DNA of 64,000 nt, taken from contig NZ_JAPENW010000001.1 in the NCBI RefSeq assembly GCF_026341855.1, positions 124,001 to 188,000 on the forward strand, in the 5' to 3' direction. Positions 7,578-14,897 of this stretch are shown here, one piece after another. The DNA is from Streptomyces sp. NBC_00568 (GTDB taxonomy: Bacteria; Actinomycetota; Actinomycetes; Streptomycetales; Streptomycetaceae). The notes beneath the pieces are model-generated. The model was not told where the DNA came from. It made no database searches and saw only the letters and a list, made by a program, of their open reading frames with translations. Each line of letters starts with the position of its first letter. Position 1 is the stretch's first letter. Position numbers and translations under genes: made by a program.

Positions 7578-7917
7578 CCCCCTCCGGCCGGGAATCCTGA
7601 TCTCGGCGGCCTGGGCGACAGGCCCGGGGTAACTCGCCCCGTCCCGTGTCCTTCGGATCAGGGCCCGGGGCGTCCGGCCACACCCAGCAAGTACCGGGGC
7701 CCGGAGTCCGCAGGTCAGACGCCAATTTGCTCGTCGACTCGTTCGTTCTCTGGTGCGGCCAACTCGACACCTCGTACGCGCCGTAGCCGGCGAGCCAGGG
7801 AAAACAGTGACGCACCTGCGATGCCACACGGCTTGAGGAGACGTCGGCCGCGCCGGAAGGGCACCGTAAACGGGCGTACCCGCGCTTGACGGCAGCCGAG
7901 TCGGCATCCTTGGCTGC
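7578..7917. other. Intergenic region without a gene
   Basis: This 340-bp stretch has only short frames without start signals. Its one visible structure is GTGTCCTTCGGATCAG at 7646-7661, the exact inverse of 7103-7118, so the membrane-protein gene at 7281 is bracketed by a 16-bp inverted repeat. Confidence 0.5.
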
Positions 7918-8253
7918 TCACCACAGGGAGATGCACGGCGACATTGCCGGATTCCATACGAGGTCTATGAGGGGCAGCAGACAGAAGCGCGCCACCGTCA
8001 GGGACCAGCCGAGCCGTCGCAGCCATACGTAGCCACGCGAGAGCAGGACCAGGCTGAGCACGACGGAAGCCGTCAACCCGATGCTGAGCCACAGCATTGA
8101 CGGGACGTCCGCCAAGAACACATAGGCATCATCGCGCCAGGTCCAAAGGCTCCTGGCCACGAGCAAGGTCAGAATCGCCTCCAGGCCGACGAACCAGAAC
8201 CCACGGGTGGTGAGCCGGAAGATTTCACGCAGCCTTGCTATCGATGACACCAT
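7918..8253 (-). CDS. Hypothetical integral membrane protein
   Basis: A 111-aa protein. ATG at 8253 is preferred over GTG at 8259 because GGAG lies six bases before it. Hydrophobic segments occur at GFWFVGLEAILTLLVA, MLWLSIGLTASVVLSLVLLS and LTVARFCLLPLIDLVW, so two or three transmembrane helices are likely. No recognised motif. It is encoded between the two tRNA-Arg fragments and may be element cargo. Confidence 0.6.
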   Translation of the reverse strand: MVSSIARLREIFRLTTRGFWFVGLEAILTLLVARSLWTWRDDAYVFLADVPSMLWLSIGLTASVVLSLVLLSRGYVWLRRLGWSLTVARFCLLPLIDLVWNPAMSPCISLW

Positions 8254-8825
8254 TACCACTCCGGCTTGATTCGGTGGATCCAGGAATTCGACTTCGGTTC
8301 GAGCTTTCCCTGGGTGGAGACTCGTCCGCGTACGCGGTGACGGCTGAGAGCGGCATGAACTCGTCGCCGACGGAAAAGGGTGGACCGCATCTCGAAACTG
8401 GTGGTTTCGTCCGCGGTGCCGGCGCTCACGTCCGTCACGATGACGTTTGCGGTCTCACTGGTGGCGCGCAGCGCCACCGTGCTGTCATCGGTGGATGGAC
8501 GCACTTCGCGCCTTCGGTTGGTGCCGTGTATTCCGGCTCCCCTTTGTGTGCCCCGGGGCGATTCCCCGGGTAGAGCGCAAGTTCTATCAGTGATCTTGTA
8601 GGAGCTGATGGTCGACTTCCCTGCACTCAGGGCGATTGGTGCTAGTTCAGGCGGAAATGAGAACAGTCCATGCGGGGAATGCGTGGCCAGAAAGTGATCA
8701 CGGCAGGCCTGCTGGAGTGCGCCTGAAAAGCCTGTCGGCGGGCATGTCGCTGACAGCGGGGCTGCGACGTACTTTGCTGAGGCACCAAGTGCGCCGGCGC
8801 AGACGAAGCCCATAGTGTGCCGCCC
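8254..8825. other. Intergenic region with a hairpin and a candidate micro-ORF
   Basis: These 572 bp hold a perfect 7-bp stem with a 5-nt loop at 8552-8570 (CCCGGGG/CCCCGGG) and a possible 29-codon ORF at 8608. A minus-strand frame here contains STDDSTVALRATSETANVIV, which looks protein-like but lacks a start signal and may be decayed coding DNA. Confidence 0.45.
8608..8697 (+). CDS. Candidate 29-aa peptide with a CGEC motif
   Basis: ATG at 8608 follows TAGGAG with three bases between, and the frame reads MVDFPALRAIGASSGGNENS then PCGECVARK before TGA. The hydrophobic start, polar middle and C-terminal CxxC resemble small peptide precursors or tiny metal-binding proteins. No partner gene for peptide maturation is nearby. 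It could be chance, since the region has no other gene. Confidence 0.28.
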   Translation: MVDFPALRAIGASSGGNENSPCGECVARK

Positions 8826-9050
8826 ATGGTGACTGCGACCGTCCGCGAGTGGGACGACGAGGAAGGGTGGGGCGTGCTCGACTCCCCCGAGACCCCCGGC
8901 GGCTGCTTCGGCCACTACTCCGACATCCAAATGGCCGGCTTCCACACGCTGTCGCCAGGACAACAGGTGGACCTCACATGGGAAGCCCCTGGCTTCAAGC
9001 AGGACGGGTACGACTACCGCGCGGTGGACATCGTGCCTCTGCCCGCCTGA
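8826..9050 (+). CDS. Cold-shock-domain protein, divergent CspA type
   Basis: A 74-aa protein whose layout follows the cold-shock OB fold. VREWDDEEGWGVLDSP stands where KWFNxxKGFGFI normally lies (RNP1-like). GGCFGHYSDI corresponds to the VFVHxSAI strand (RNP2-like), and GFHTLSPGQQVDLTWE corresponds to GFRSLxEGQxVEF. The aromatic core is reduced to W and Y/H residues, so nucleic-acid binding may be altered. The ATG at 8826 lacks a ribosome-binding site. It lies between the tRNA-Arg scars. Confidence 0.75.
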   Translation: MVTATVREWDDEEGWGVLDSPETPGGCFGHYSDIQMAGFHTLSPGQQVDLTWEAPGFKQDGYDYRAVDIVPLPA

Positions 9051-9154
9051 CATCCACGCTTGACATCAACGGCGGCGCACGACCACGGTCTCCATCGGTC
9101 CTCTACGCCACCACACCCTTTACCGCAGCATGTAATAGCACCCCATCGATCGAA

Positions 9155-9191
9155 CTCCTAAAGGGGTGTCGCAGATTCGAATCCTGCCCCC
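9155..9191 (+). pseudogene. tRNA-Arg(CCU) 3' fragment, copy 2 (eroded)
   Basis: CTCCTAAAGGGGTGTCGCAG followed by ATTCGAATCCTGCC repeats the fragment at 6918 with one deleted base after AAAG and a G-to-A change in the T stem. The acceptor strand is replaced by CCC. No 5' half is present. It is in the same orientation as copy 1, so the two are direct repeats 2.2 kb apart. Confidence 0.6.
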
Positions 9192-9350
9192 ATGGCACTG
9201 GGCAGCTTGGCCATCGGACTGATCATCGTGTGCTGGGCCGCCTGGTACAGGGTTCGACGGGCCAGGCGATCACAGGAGGCGCCGGATCGCCCGACCGGCC
9301 CCGTGAGCGCCGACTGGGCCCCAGGCTGTGCCTCCCCGATCATGAGCTGA
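9192..9350 (+). CDS. Possible 52-aa single-helix membrane protein
   Basis: The ATG at 9192 begins exactly where the tRNA-Arg fragment ends. The frame reads MALGSLAIGLIIVCWAAWYR followed by a basic stretch VRRARRSQE and a polar tail, giving one N-out membrane helix with a positive inside flank. No ribosome-binding site is visible. Single-helix proteins like this are common in Streptomyces, but coding is unproven. Confidence 0.35.
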   Translation: MALGSLAIGLIIVCWAAWYRVRRARRSQEAPDRPTGPVSADWAPGCASPIMS

Positions 9351-9414
9351 TCCAGGTGATGATGGCTGCGAAGGTGACCGCTGCTTGGAGGGGTGAGCGA
9401 GGTGTGGCCAGCCG

Positions 9415-10446
9415 TCAGATGCTGTGATTGCCGGTTGCGAGTTCGGGTTGTGGGCTTTGCCGCAGGAGGCGGTCGCCGATCGCGTGGACGACGGCGAGGC
9501 CGATGACGAGGATGGCGATGCCTGCGAGGATTTCGAAGCTGCGGTGCTCGGCTTCGACGGCGACCTGGCCGGGGGAGGCGAGGGCCAGGACGAGGGCGAA
9601 GGTGTAGAGGCCGTACATGAGCCAGTACTTGTCGGCCTGGGTGAGGGCGGCGATGAACGCGGCGGTGGCGATGGCCGAGGTGACCCAGACGGACGGGGCG
9701 AGGATCGCCACGGGCAGGGCGGCGGCGGCGCCGGCGGCGGTGCCGATGGTCTTGCCCCGGATCCGGTCGCGTTTTCCTGTGACGATGTACAGCGCGAGGA
9801 TGATGATCGGCTCCGGCACCCAGTAAGGCTCGGTCCACCCGAGCGCGACCCCGAGTGCGGCCCCGGCACCGAGGGCGGCGCCGAACACGAGCGCCACCAC
9901 GGCGGCCACCCCGACGGGCAGGCGGTCGCCTTCGACGACGGCGGCGGTGCCGAAGCGGTGGGCGATCACGATGCCGTAGCCCACACCGAGGGCGGCCATG
10001 ATGCTGGAGATCAGCGCGTCGGTGCCGGACGGCGTCGGTGCCGCGAATGTGGCAGCGAGGGCGAGCGTCAGCAGCGGCGGGAGCCAGCCGAAGCCGATCC
10101 CGGCCCCCACGACGACGCCGATCACCGCGAGGAGCGCCACCCACCACCAGTCGTAGGCGGTGAACGAGCCCAGGCCGACCGCGACCCCCGCCGCGGGGGC
10201 GAGGTACAGCATGCGACGGGTTCCGCCGAGCTTCGCCCCGACGACGCCGAGGAGCAGTCCGAGGAACACGGCCCGGGCACCCAGTTGCCCGGCAACGATC
10301 CCGGCCACCGCGACCGGCAGCACGATCGCCACCACGACAGCGCCGAGAATGTGCAGCCACCTGCGGGCGCCCGACTGCTTGGCCGGGCCCGCCGCCGCGT
10401 CCGGCTTACCGCCGTTCGGAACGTCCCCGTGCTCAGCCTCGCCCAC
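9415..10446 (-). CDS. FUSC-like multi-pass membrane protein
   Basis: A 343-aa protein starting at GTG 10446 behind GAAGGG. After a 28-residue polar N-terminus there are about ten hydrophobic segments, arranged as two similar halves. The second half includes WVPEPIIILALYIVTGKRDR, IRGKTIGTAAGAAAALPVAI and VEAEHRSFEILAGIAILVIG. These features match the FUSC/YccS superfamily (aromatic acid exporter-like), where R-x-R-G-K-T-x-G-T and an EAEHR motif are typical. Substrate unknown. It lies between the second tRNA-Arg scar and the tRNA-Pro scar. Confidence 0.7.
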   Translation of the reverse strand: MGEAEHGDVPNGGKPDAAAGPAKQSGARRWLHILGAVVVAIVLPVAVAGIVAGQLGARAVFLGLLLGVVGAKLGGTRRMLYLAPAAGVAVGLGSFTAYDWWWVALLAVIGVVVGAGIGFGWLPPLLTLALAATFAAPTPSGTDALISSIMAALGVGYGIVIAHRFGTAAVVEGDRLPVGVAAVVALVFGAALGAGAALGVALGWTEPYWVPEPIIILALYIVTGKRDRIRGKTIGTAAGAAAALPVAILAPSVWVTSAIATAAFIAALTQADKYWLMYGLYTFALVLALASPGQVAVEAEHRSFEILAGIAILVIGLAVVHAIGDRLLRQSPQPELATGNHSI

Positions 10447-10628
10447 CGCACGACCCTTCTCGCGTCCGGGGCCGGGGCCGGTTCACTCGCCTGCCCGGCT
10501 CAGCGGTCACCCTACGCAACCGGGCATCCCAGGCTGGCGAACGCCACTGATGCATCCGGGTGCTGGCGGGTCGCGCGCGGCGCGGTCGCAGGTCGGCCGC
10601 ATCCGCATACGCGATCTTCCAAAACTGG

Positions 10629-10743
10629 TTGCTGTACAGCAGCGAAGTACAGCAACCGGCATGACGGCAGCCGACCGGCACCAGCGCTTGGCGACCGGTT
10701 CACCAGCCCCGCAGACCTAAACGACCGTCGCGCCCATAGTTCG
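10629..10743 (+). repeat. 115-bp direct repeat, copy B
   Basis: Direct repeat of 5626-5741. It opens with a perfect inverted repeat GGTTGCTGTAC (10627-10637) and GTACAGCAACC (10647-10657), a likely terminator or recombination-associated hairpin. It closes with GCCCATAGTTCGGGA, which leads into the tRNA-Pro fragment. Confidence 0.8.
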
Positions 10744-10779
10744 GGACGAAGAGGTCGTGGGTTCAAATGCCGCCCCCGA
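10740..10779 (+). pseudogene. tRNA-Pro(CGG) 3' fragment, integration scar
   Basis: TTCGGGA corresponds to the anticodon loop of tRNA-Pro(CGG). After it come GAGGTCGTGGGTTCAAAT and GCCGCCCCCGA, close to the T arm and acceptor strand of streptomycete tRNA-Pro (GTCGTGGGTTCAAATCCCG, then CCACCCCGA). Mismatches and a lost base in the acceptor show decay. The 5' half is missing. tRNA-Pro is a known target of pSAM2-type elements in Streptomyces. Confidence 0.65.
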
Positions 10780-10880
10780 CAAGGGGTGCCCAAAGCTGGG
10801 TCCTGGCCGGGGCGCTCAAGTTCCGAGCTCGAGAGGTGCCGTCCTCAAGTGCAGGCGCCGTGGGAGGTTGAGGTGGCAGG

Positions 10881-11666
10881 TCAGCGAAGTGCGTTGACCG
10901 CATAGAGGGTGCCGAGTCCGGCCGCCAGTGTGCCAAGGAGTAGGCGGAGCAGGTTCTCGGGTAGGCGCGGCTGGATGCGGGCTCCGAGGTAGCCGCCGAT
11001 GAGACCGCCCAGGCCGCAGGTCAGGCCGAGGAACCAGTCGGGGGCGATGCTGCCGCTGCGGGTCAGCGACAGCAGGGCGAAGGTGGAGGCGCCGACCAGC
11101 GAAGTCGCGAAGGTGGAGGCGAGCGCGGCGGGGGCGACTTGGGAGACGGGGACGCCGCGGCCGACGAGGACGGGGCCGAGGATCGAGCCGCCACCGATGC
11201 CGTAGATGCCGCCCACAACCCCGACCGCAAGGGCCAGGCCGGTGACTGTCCTTGGGGCAGGCTCAGGACGTCGGGTCTCCGTGGGCTCAGGATGCAGGGT
11301 CCGGAAGATGAGCCAGGTGCCAAGGGGCAGCATCAGAGCGGCGACCAGGAGGCGGAAGACACTCGGACCCGGAAGCGCGAATACGCGGATGACCGCTCCG
11401 AGGACAACGCCGGGCAGGGTGCCCAGCAGCAGCCGGCGCACGAGCGGTCCCCGCAGGGCGCCGTCGCGTCGGTAGCGGAGCAGGGCGCCGGGCCCCGCCA
11501 CCACGTTGTAGAGCAGATTCGTGGGCGTGACGGACGGGTTCGGCACGGCGAACACGCTGAGCTGCACCGGCAGCAGGAACACCGCCCCGGACACTCCAAC
11601 CGGCGCAGTCACCACAGCGATCAGCATCCCGACCGCGAGCCCGACCGTGCCCAGCTCCCACTCCAC
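10881..11666 (-). CDS. TauE/SafE-family sulfite or anion exporter
   Basis: A 261-aa integral membrane protein with about eight hydrophobic segments. It has the TauE/SafE hallmarks: SVTPTNLLYNVVAGPGALLR in the first half and GGIYGIGGGSILGPVLVGRG in the second, where the Gly-rich loop repeats. Length is normal for the family. These permeases export sulfite or organosulfonates, or import small anions; the substrate cannot be read here. It stands alone beside the tRNA-Pro scar. Confidence 0.87.
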   Translation of the reverse strand: MEWELGTVGLAVGMLIAVVTAPVGVSGAVFLLPVQLSVFAVPNPSVTPTNLLYNVVAGPGALLRYRRDGALRGPLVRRLLLGTLPGVVLGAVIRVFALPGPSVFRLLVAALMLPLGTWLIFRTLHPEPTETRRPEPAPRTVTGLALAVGVVGGIYGIGGGSILGPVLVGRGVPVSQVAPAALASTFATSLVGASTFALLSLTRSGSIAPDWFLGLTCGLGGLIGGYLGARIQPRLPENLLRLLLGTLAAGLGTLYAVNALR

Positions 11667-11762
11667 CTGATGGCCCGCCTCGCCTAGCCGTCCCCACTCG
11701 CTCCGATGCGACAGACTAGATCGCCCCGGTACACCAGGAACGGCGCCAGGACCGCGCCCCGA

Positions 11763-12035
11763 TCAGTGGTTACGCGGGGCGTACATGATCACGGCCATTC
11801 CGGCGAGGCAGACCAAGGCGCCGATGACGTCCCAGCGGTCGGGGCGGTATCCGTCGGCGATCATGCCCCAGTCGATCGATCCGGCGACGAACATCCCACC
11901 GTAGGCGACCAGGATGCGGCCGAAGTTGTCATCGCTCTGCCAGGTGGCCACGACCTCAGGGCCGAGAGCGATGACGCCCGCGCCGACCCAGATCCAGCCC
12001 TTGTGCTCGCGGATGCCCTGCCACACCAGCCAGGC
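11763..12035 (-). pseudogene. 5'-truncated YnfA (UPF0060) membrane protein gene
   Basis: The frame reads [14 protein letters not shown], then [19 protein letters not shown] and [20 protein letters not shown], which is the YnfA family from the end of helix 1 to the C-terminus. The usual 20 or so N-terminal residues that form helix 1 are missing. The frame instead runs back to a stop near the end of the IclR gene. The only in-frame start left is GTG at 12026, which would give a three-helix protein. It is probably a remnant created by a deletion joining it to the IclR region. Confidence 0.65.
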
Positions 12036-12074
12036 CCCACGACCAAGCGCTCTGCCTGCACGCGATGCGGCCCG

Positions 12075-12818
12075 TCAGGCGGACAGTGCGCGGGTCAGGG
12101 CCCGCGCCGCGGCGCAGACCCGTGCGCCGACGCGGTCCATGTCCAGACGGCGGGTGCCGCCGGTGACCGAGAGGGCGGCGATCGGACGCGGCCCCGCGGG
12201 GCCCTGTTCGTAGACGGGGGCCGCGACGGCCGAGACCCCGATCTCGGCCTCCTCCAGGTTGACGCCGTAGCCACGGGCCCGGGTCGCGGCGAGGTCCCGG
12301 GCGAGCTGACCCGGCAGCACGAGGGTGCGCGGGGTCAGCCGGGGCAGGGTCCGGTGCGGTGGCCGGGGGCCGTGGGCGAGGAAGATCTTGCCGGTGGCCG
12401 TGCAGTGCGCGGGCAGCCGGCCGCCGGTTCGCGAGACGATCGGGGTGGCGCGGCGGCCGGTGATCTTCTCCAGGAAGAGGGTGTCGGGCCCGTCGGGCAC
12501 GGCGAGGTGCACGTTCTCGTGGGTCTCCTCGTGCAGATCGCCGAGGTAGGGCAGGGCGGCATCACGCAACTCCCGTGCGGTCGGCGCCGATTGCCCGAGC
12601 ACGAAGAGGGCGAGCCCGATGCGGTAGCGGCCCTCGGAGGTGCGCTCGACGAGTTCCAGCCGGACCAGCTCGCCGAGCAGCCGGTGCGCGCTCGGCTTGG
12701 GCAGCCCGGTGCGCAGCGCCAGTTCGGCAAGGCTCAGCGCCTCCTCGGACTCCCCGCAGGCACGCAGCAGCGCCGCACCACGCGCGAGCACCGACTTCGG
12801 GACCGCTCCGTCCGTCAT
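12075..12818 (-). CDS. IclR-family transcriptional regulator
   Basis: A 247-aa protein. Residues 8-65 form a winged HTH (LSLAELALRTGLPKPSAHRL, then LLGELVRLELVER). Residues about 85-245 form the IclR effector-binding domain, with ENVHLAVPDGPDTLFLEKI and an AHCTATGKIFLAH motif close to the family's LP...TA.GKA block. The neighbour, in the same direction and 320 bp upstream, is a benzoylformate-decarboxylase-like enzyme. IclR proteins often control aromatic-acid catabolism, so that enzyme is its likely target. The operator was not identified. Confidence 0.88.
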   Translation of the reverse strand: MTDGAVPKSVLARGAALLRACGESEEALSLAELALRTGLPKPSAHRLLGELVRLELVERTSEGRYRIGLALFVLGQSAPTARELRDAALPYLGDLHEETHENVHLAVPDGPDTLFLEKITGRRATPIVSRTGGRLPAHCTATGKIFLAHGPRPPHRTLPRLTPRTLVLPGQLARDLAATRARGYGVNLEEAEIGVSAVAAPVYEQGPAGPRPIAALSVTGGTRRLDMDRVGARVCAAARALTRALSA

Positions 12819-12970
12819 GGACCGATGGTCGGGCGCCCCGGGCCGGATGACAAGGTGCGGGTCGCCTCGAGCCGCCGACCGTCACCGAAGCGGTACGCCG
12901 ATCGGCGGCGAACCAACAACTGACCATGTCCAGCAGGTGAGTTCACGCCGCGATCCGTGATCGGAGCAGA

Positions 12971-13122
12971 ACGTCCCGGTCGGCCACCCCCCAGCGGCGC
13001 GTCCCCGTCTCCACCCGGGCGGCGCGTCCCCTTCACTCATCGCGCGGCGCGTCCCCGTCGGCCACCCCAGAGGCGCGTCCCGGTCGCTCATCTCGCGGCG
13101 CGCCCTCGACGGCCACCCCGGC
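12971..13122. repeat. Tandem array of 25-26-bp repeats
   Basis: Units beginning GGCGCGTCCC start at about 12996, 13021, 13046, 13072 and 13097, preceded by a partial unit. Alternate units end in GGCCACCCC or CTCATC-like blocks. The array fills most of the 320-bp gap between the TPP enzyme's stop and the IclR start. No coding or known regulatory role is apparent. Confidence 0.75.
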
Positions 13123-13138
13123 GGTGCGGGCCGGTGGG

Positions 13139-14764
13139 TTACCGGAGCGGCACGTCGAGCAGCATCGGGCGCGTCAGCTCCCCCGTTCCCGCGACGATCT
13201 CCCGCACATGGTCGGCGCTTTCGGCCCGTACGGCGTCGATCCCGAAGAACCCGGCCGCCTGGGTGAAGTCGAGGGCGCCGAGCTCCGTCCCGGGGCAGGG
13301 GCCCTGTCCGCCCATCGCCTCATAGGTGTCCTGAAGGGTGCGGTAGGCGCCGTTGCTCATGACCACGAACAGCACCGGTACGGCGGATCGTGCGGCGCTC
13401 CACAGTCCCTGCAGGCCGAACAGGGCGCAGCCGTCCCCGAGGACGGCGACCACGGGCCGCCCCGGCTCGGCGAGTGCCCGGCCGACGGCGGCCCCGATCC
13501 CCCAGCCGAGCCCCCCGCCGACGGTGTGGGTGTAGCTGCCGGGACGGTCCAGACGTACCAGCCGGCGCAGCAACAGGCCGACGGTGATGGCCTCTTCGAC
13601 GACCGCGGCACCGGGTGGCAGCCCGTCCGCCACGGCGTGGGCGGCGGCCCAGGGCGCGAGCGGCGCCGGGGAGTACGCGGCGCGGGCGGCGGCCTCCGTG
13701 CGGTCCCGTTCGGCCGTGTGCCGCTCACCGGCGCGCAGCACTCCGGCCTTGGCCCTGTGCGCGGGCACGCGGTCGCGCAGCTGGTCGGCGAGGCGGTCGA
13801 GGGAGGGGGCGAGGGCGCCGACCAGCCCGAGGTCGGCGGTGAAGTTGCGGCCGATCTCGTCCGGGTCCGAGTCGAGCTGGACGACGGTGATGCCGGGCGG
13901 CAGCGCGGGGCCCGGGGTGTAGTGGTGCGGGGTGAACGCGTGCGCCCCGGCGATCAGGACGGTGTCGTACGGCGTGAGAGCCTCGCGAATGGCTTCGTGG
14001 CGCGGGGGCAGCATGCCCGCGTACAGCGGGTGGGTGGTCGGGAAGTCGAGGCAGTCGGCCATCGGCTGGTGGTGGACGGGGGCGCCGCAGGTCTCGGCGA
14101 CGCGCACGAGGGCCCGTACCGCGTCGTCGCGGCCCACGCCGTCGCCGGCCACGATGGCAGGACGGGCGGCCCGGCCGAGCAGCACCGCGGCGCGGTCGAG
14201 GCCGGCGGCCGGACCCGCACGGGGTGTCGGTGTGCGGGGCGGGACCTCGACCTCGGTGTCCTCGGCGAGCAGATCCATCGGCACGGACAGGAACACCGGC
14301 CCGGCGGGCGGCCGTACCGCGAGAGCGAAGGCCCGGCGCACGGCGAGCGGGAGGTCACGGGCGTGCTGGACGTCGACGGCCGCCTTGACGGCGGGGCGGG
14401 CCAGAGCGACGAGATCGCCCGACAGCATCGGGTCCTGCTGGAGATGGCGGCGGTCCTGCTGGCCCGCCATCACCACCAACGGGGTGCGGGAGCGGCGGGC
14501 GTTGAGCAGACCGATGAGCCCGTTGGCGAGCCCGGCGGCGATGTGCAGGCTGACGAAGGCGGGGCGCCGGGTCGCGCGGGCGTATCCGTCGGCCATGGAG
14601 ACGACGGCGCCCTCGTGGATGCCGAGCACGTACGCGGGGGCGTCGGCGGTCTCCGCGAGGGCGGCCAGGAAGGGGAGTTCGGTGGTGCCGGGGTTGCCGA
14701 AGACGCGGTCCACGCCCTCGCCGCGCAGGATGTCCAGCAGAGCGAGGGCGGGACGGCGACCCAT
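13139..14764 (-). CDS. Thiamine-diphosphate enzyme, benzoylformate-decarboxylase-like
   Basis: A 541-aa protein with the three-domain layout of ThDP decarboxylases. The N-terminal domain has GNPGTTELPFL (catalytic Glu), DGYARATRRPAFVSLHIAAG (His at the position of BFDC His70) and VVMAGQQDRRHL. The C-terminal cofactor domain has GDGCALFGLQGLW and later N in VVMSNGAY, the GDG...N thiamine motif. These details favour benzoylformate decarboxylase (MdlC) over acetolactate synthase, though an acetolactate synthase-like role cannot be excluded. ATG at 14764 follows GAGGAG. It is encoded with an IclR gene and behind an acyl-CoA operon. Confidence 0.8.
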   Translation of the reverse strand: MGRRPALALLDILRGEGVDRVFGNPGTTELPFLAALAETADAPAYVLGIHEGAVVSMADGYARATRRPAFVSLHIAAGLANGLIGLLNARRSRTPLVVMAGQQDRRHLQQDPMLSGDLVALARPAVKAAVDVQHARDLPLAVRRAFALAVRPPAGPVFLSVPMDLLAEDTEVEVPPRTPTPRAGPAAGLDRAAVLLGRAARPAIVAGDGVGRDDAVRALVRVAETCGAPVHHQPMADCLDFPTTHPLYAGMLPPRHEAIREALTPYDTVLIAGAHAFTPHHYTPGPALPPGITVVQLDSDPDEIGRNFTADLGLVGALAPSLDRLADQLRDRVPAHRAKAGVLRAGERHTAERDRTEAAARAAYSPAPLAPWAAAHAVADGLPPGAAVVEEAITVGLLLRRLVRLDRPGSYTHTVGGGLGWGIGAAVGRALAEPGRPVVAVLGDGCALFGLQGLWSAARSAVPVLFVVMSNGAYRTLQDTYEAMGGQGPCPGTELGALDFTQAAGFFGIDAVRAESADHVREIVAGTGELTRPMLLDVPLR

Positions 14765-14897
14765 GAGGGCTCCTCGGCGGGGGGACGGGTACCGGTTCGC
14801 CGGTCAGCGTCCGGTGCCCGCCCCCGTGGAGCAAGTCCCCCATACCACTCAGCGACACGTCACCCCCGTGCGTGGGCCCGGGCGTGACGCGCCCCGG

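Larger units (their letters stand above)
10447..10880. other. Intergenic region holding repeat copy B and a tRNA-Pro scar
   Basis: No gene is visible in these 434 bp. They contain the 11-bp-arm hairpin at 10627-10657, repeat copy B and the tRNA-Pro 3' fragment, which mark the right edge of the accessory zone. Confidence 0.6.

Noticed and set aside
12026..12075. Treating the YnfA-like gene as intact with a start at 12026.
   Set aside because: The missing first helix and the lack of a ribosome-binding site fit truncation better than a short functional variant.
12971..13122. A CRISPR array or a repeat-containing protein gene.
   Set aside because: Units are contiguous, without spacers, and the frames across them lack starts with ribosome-binding sites.
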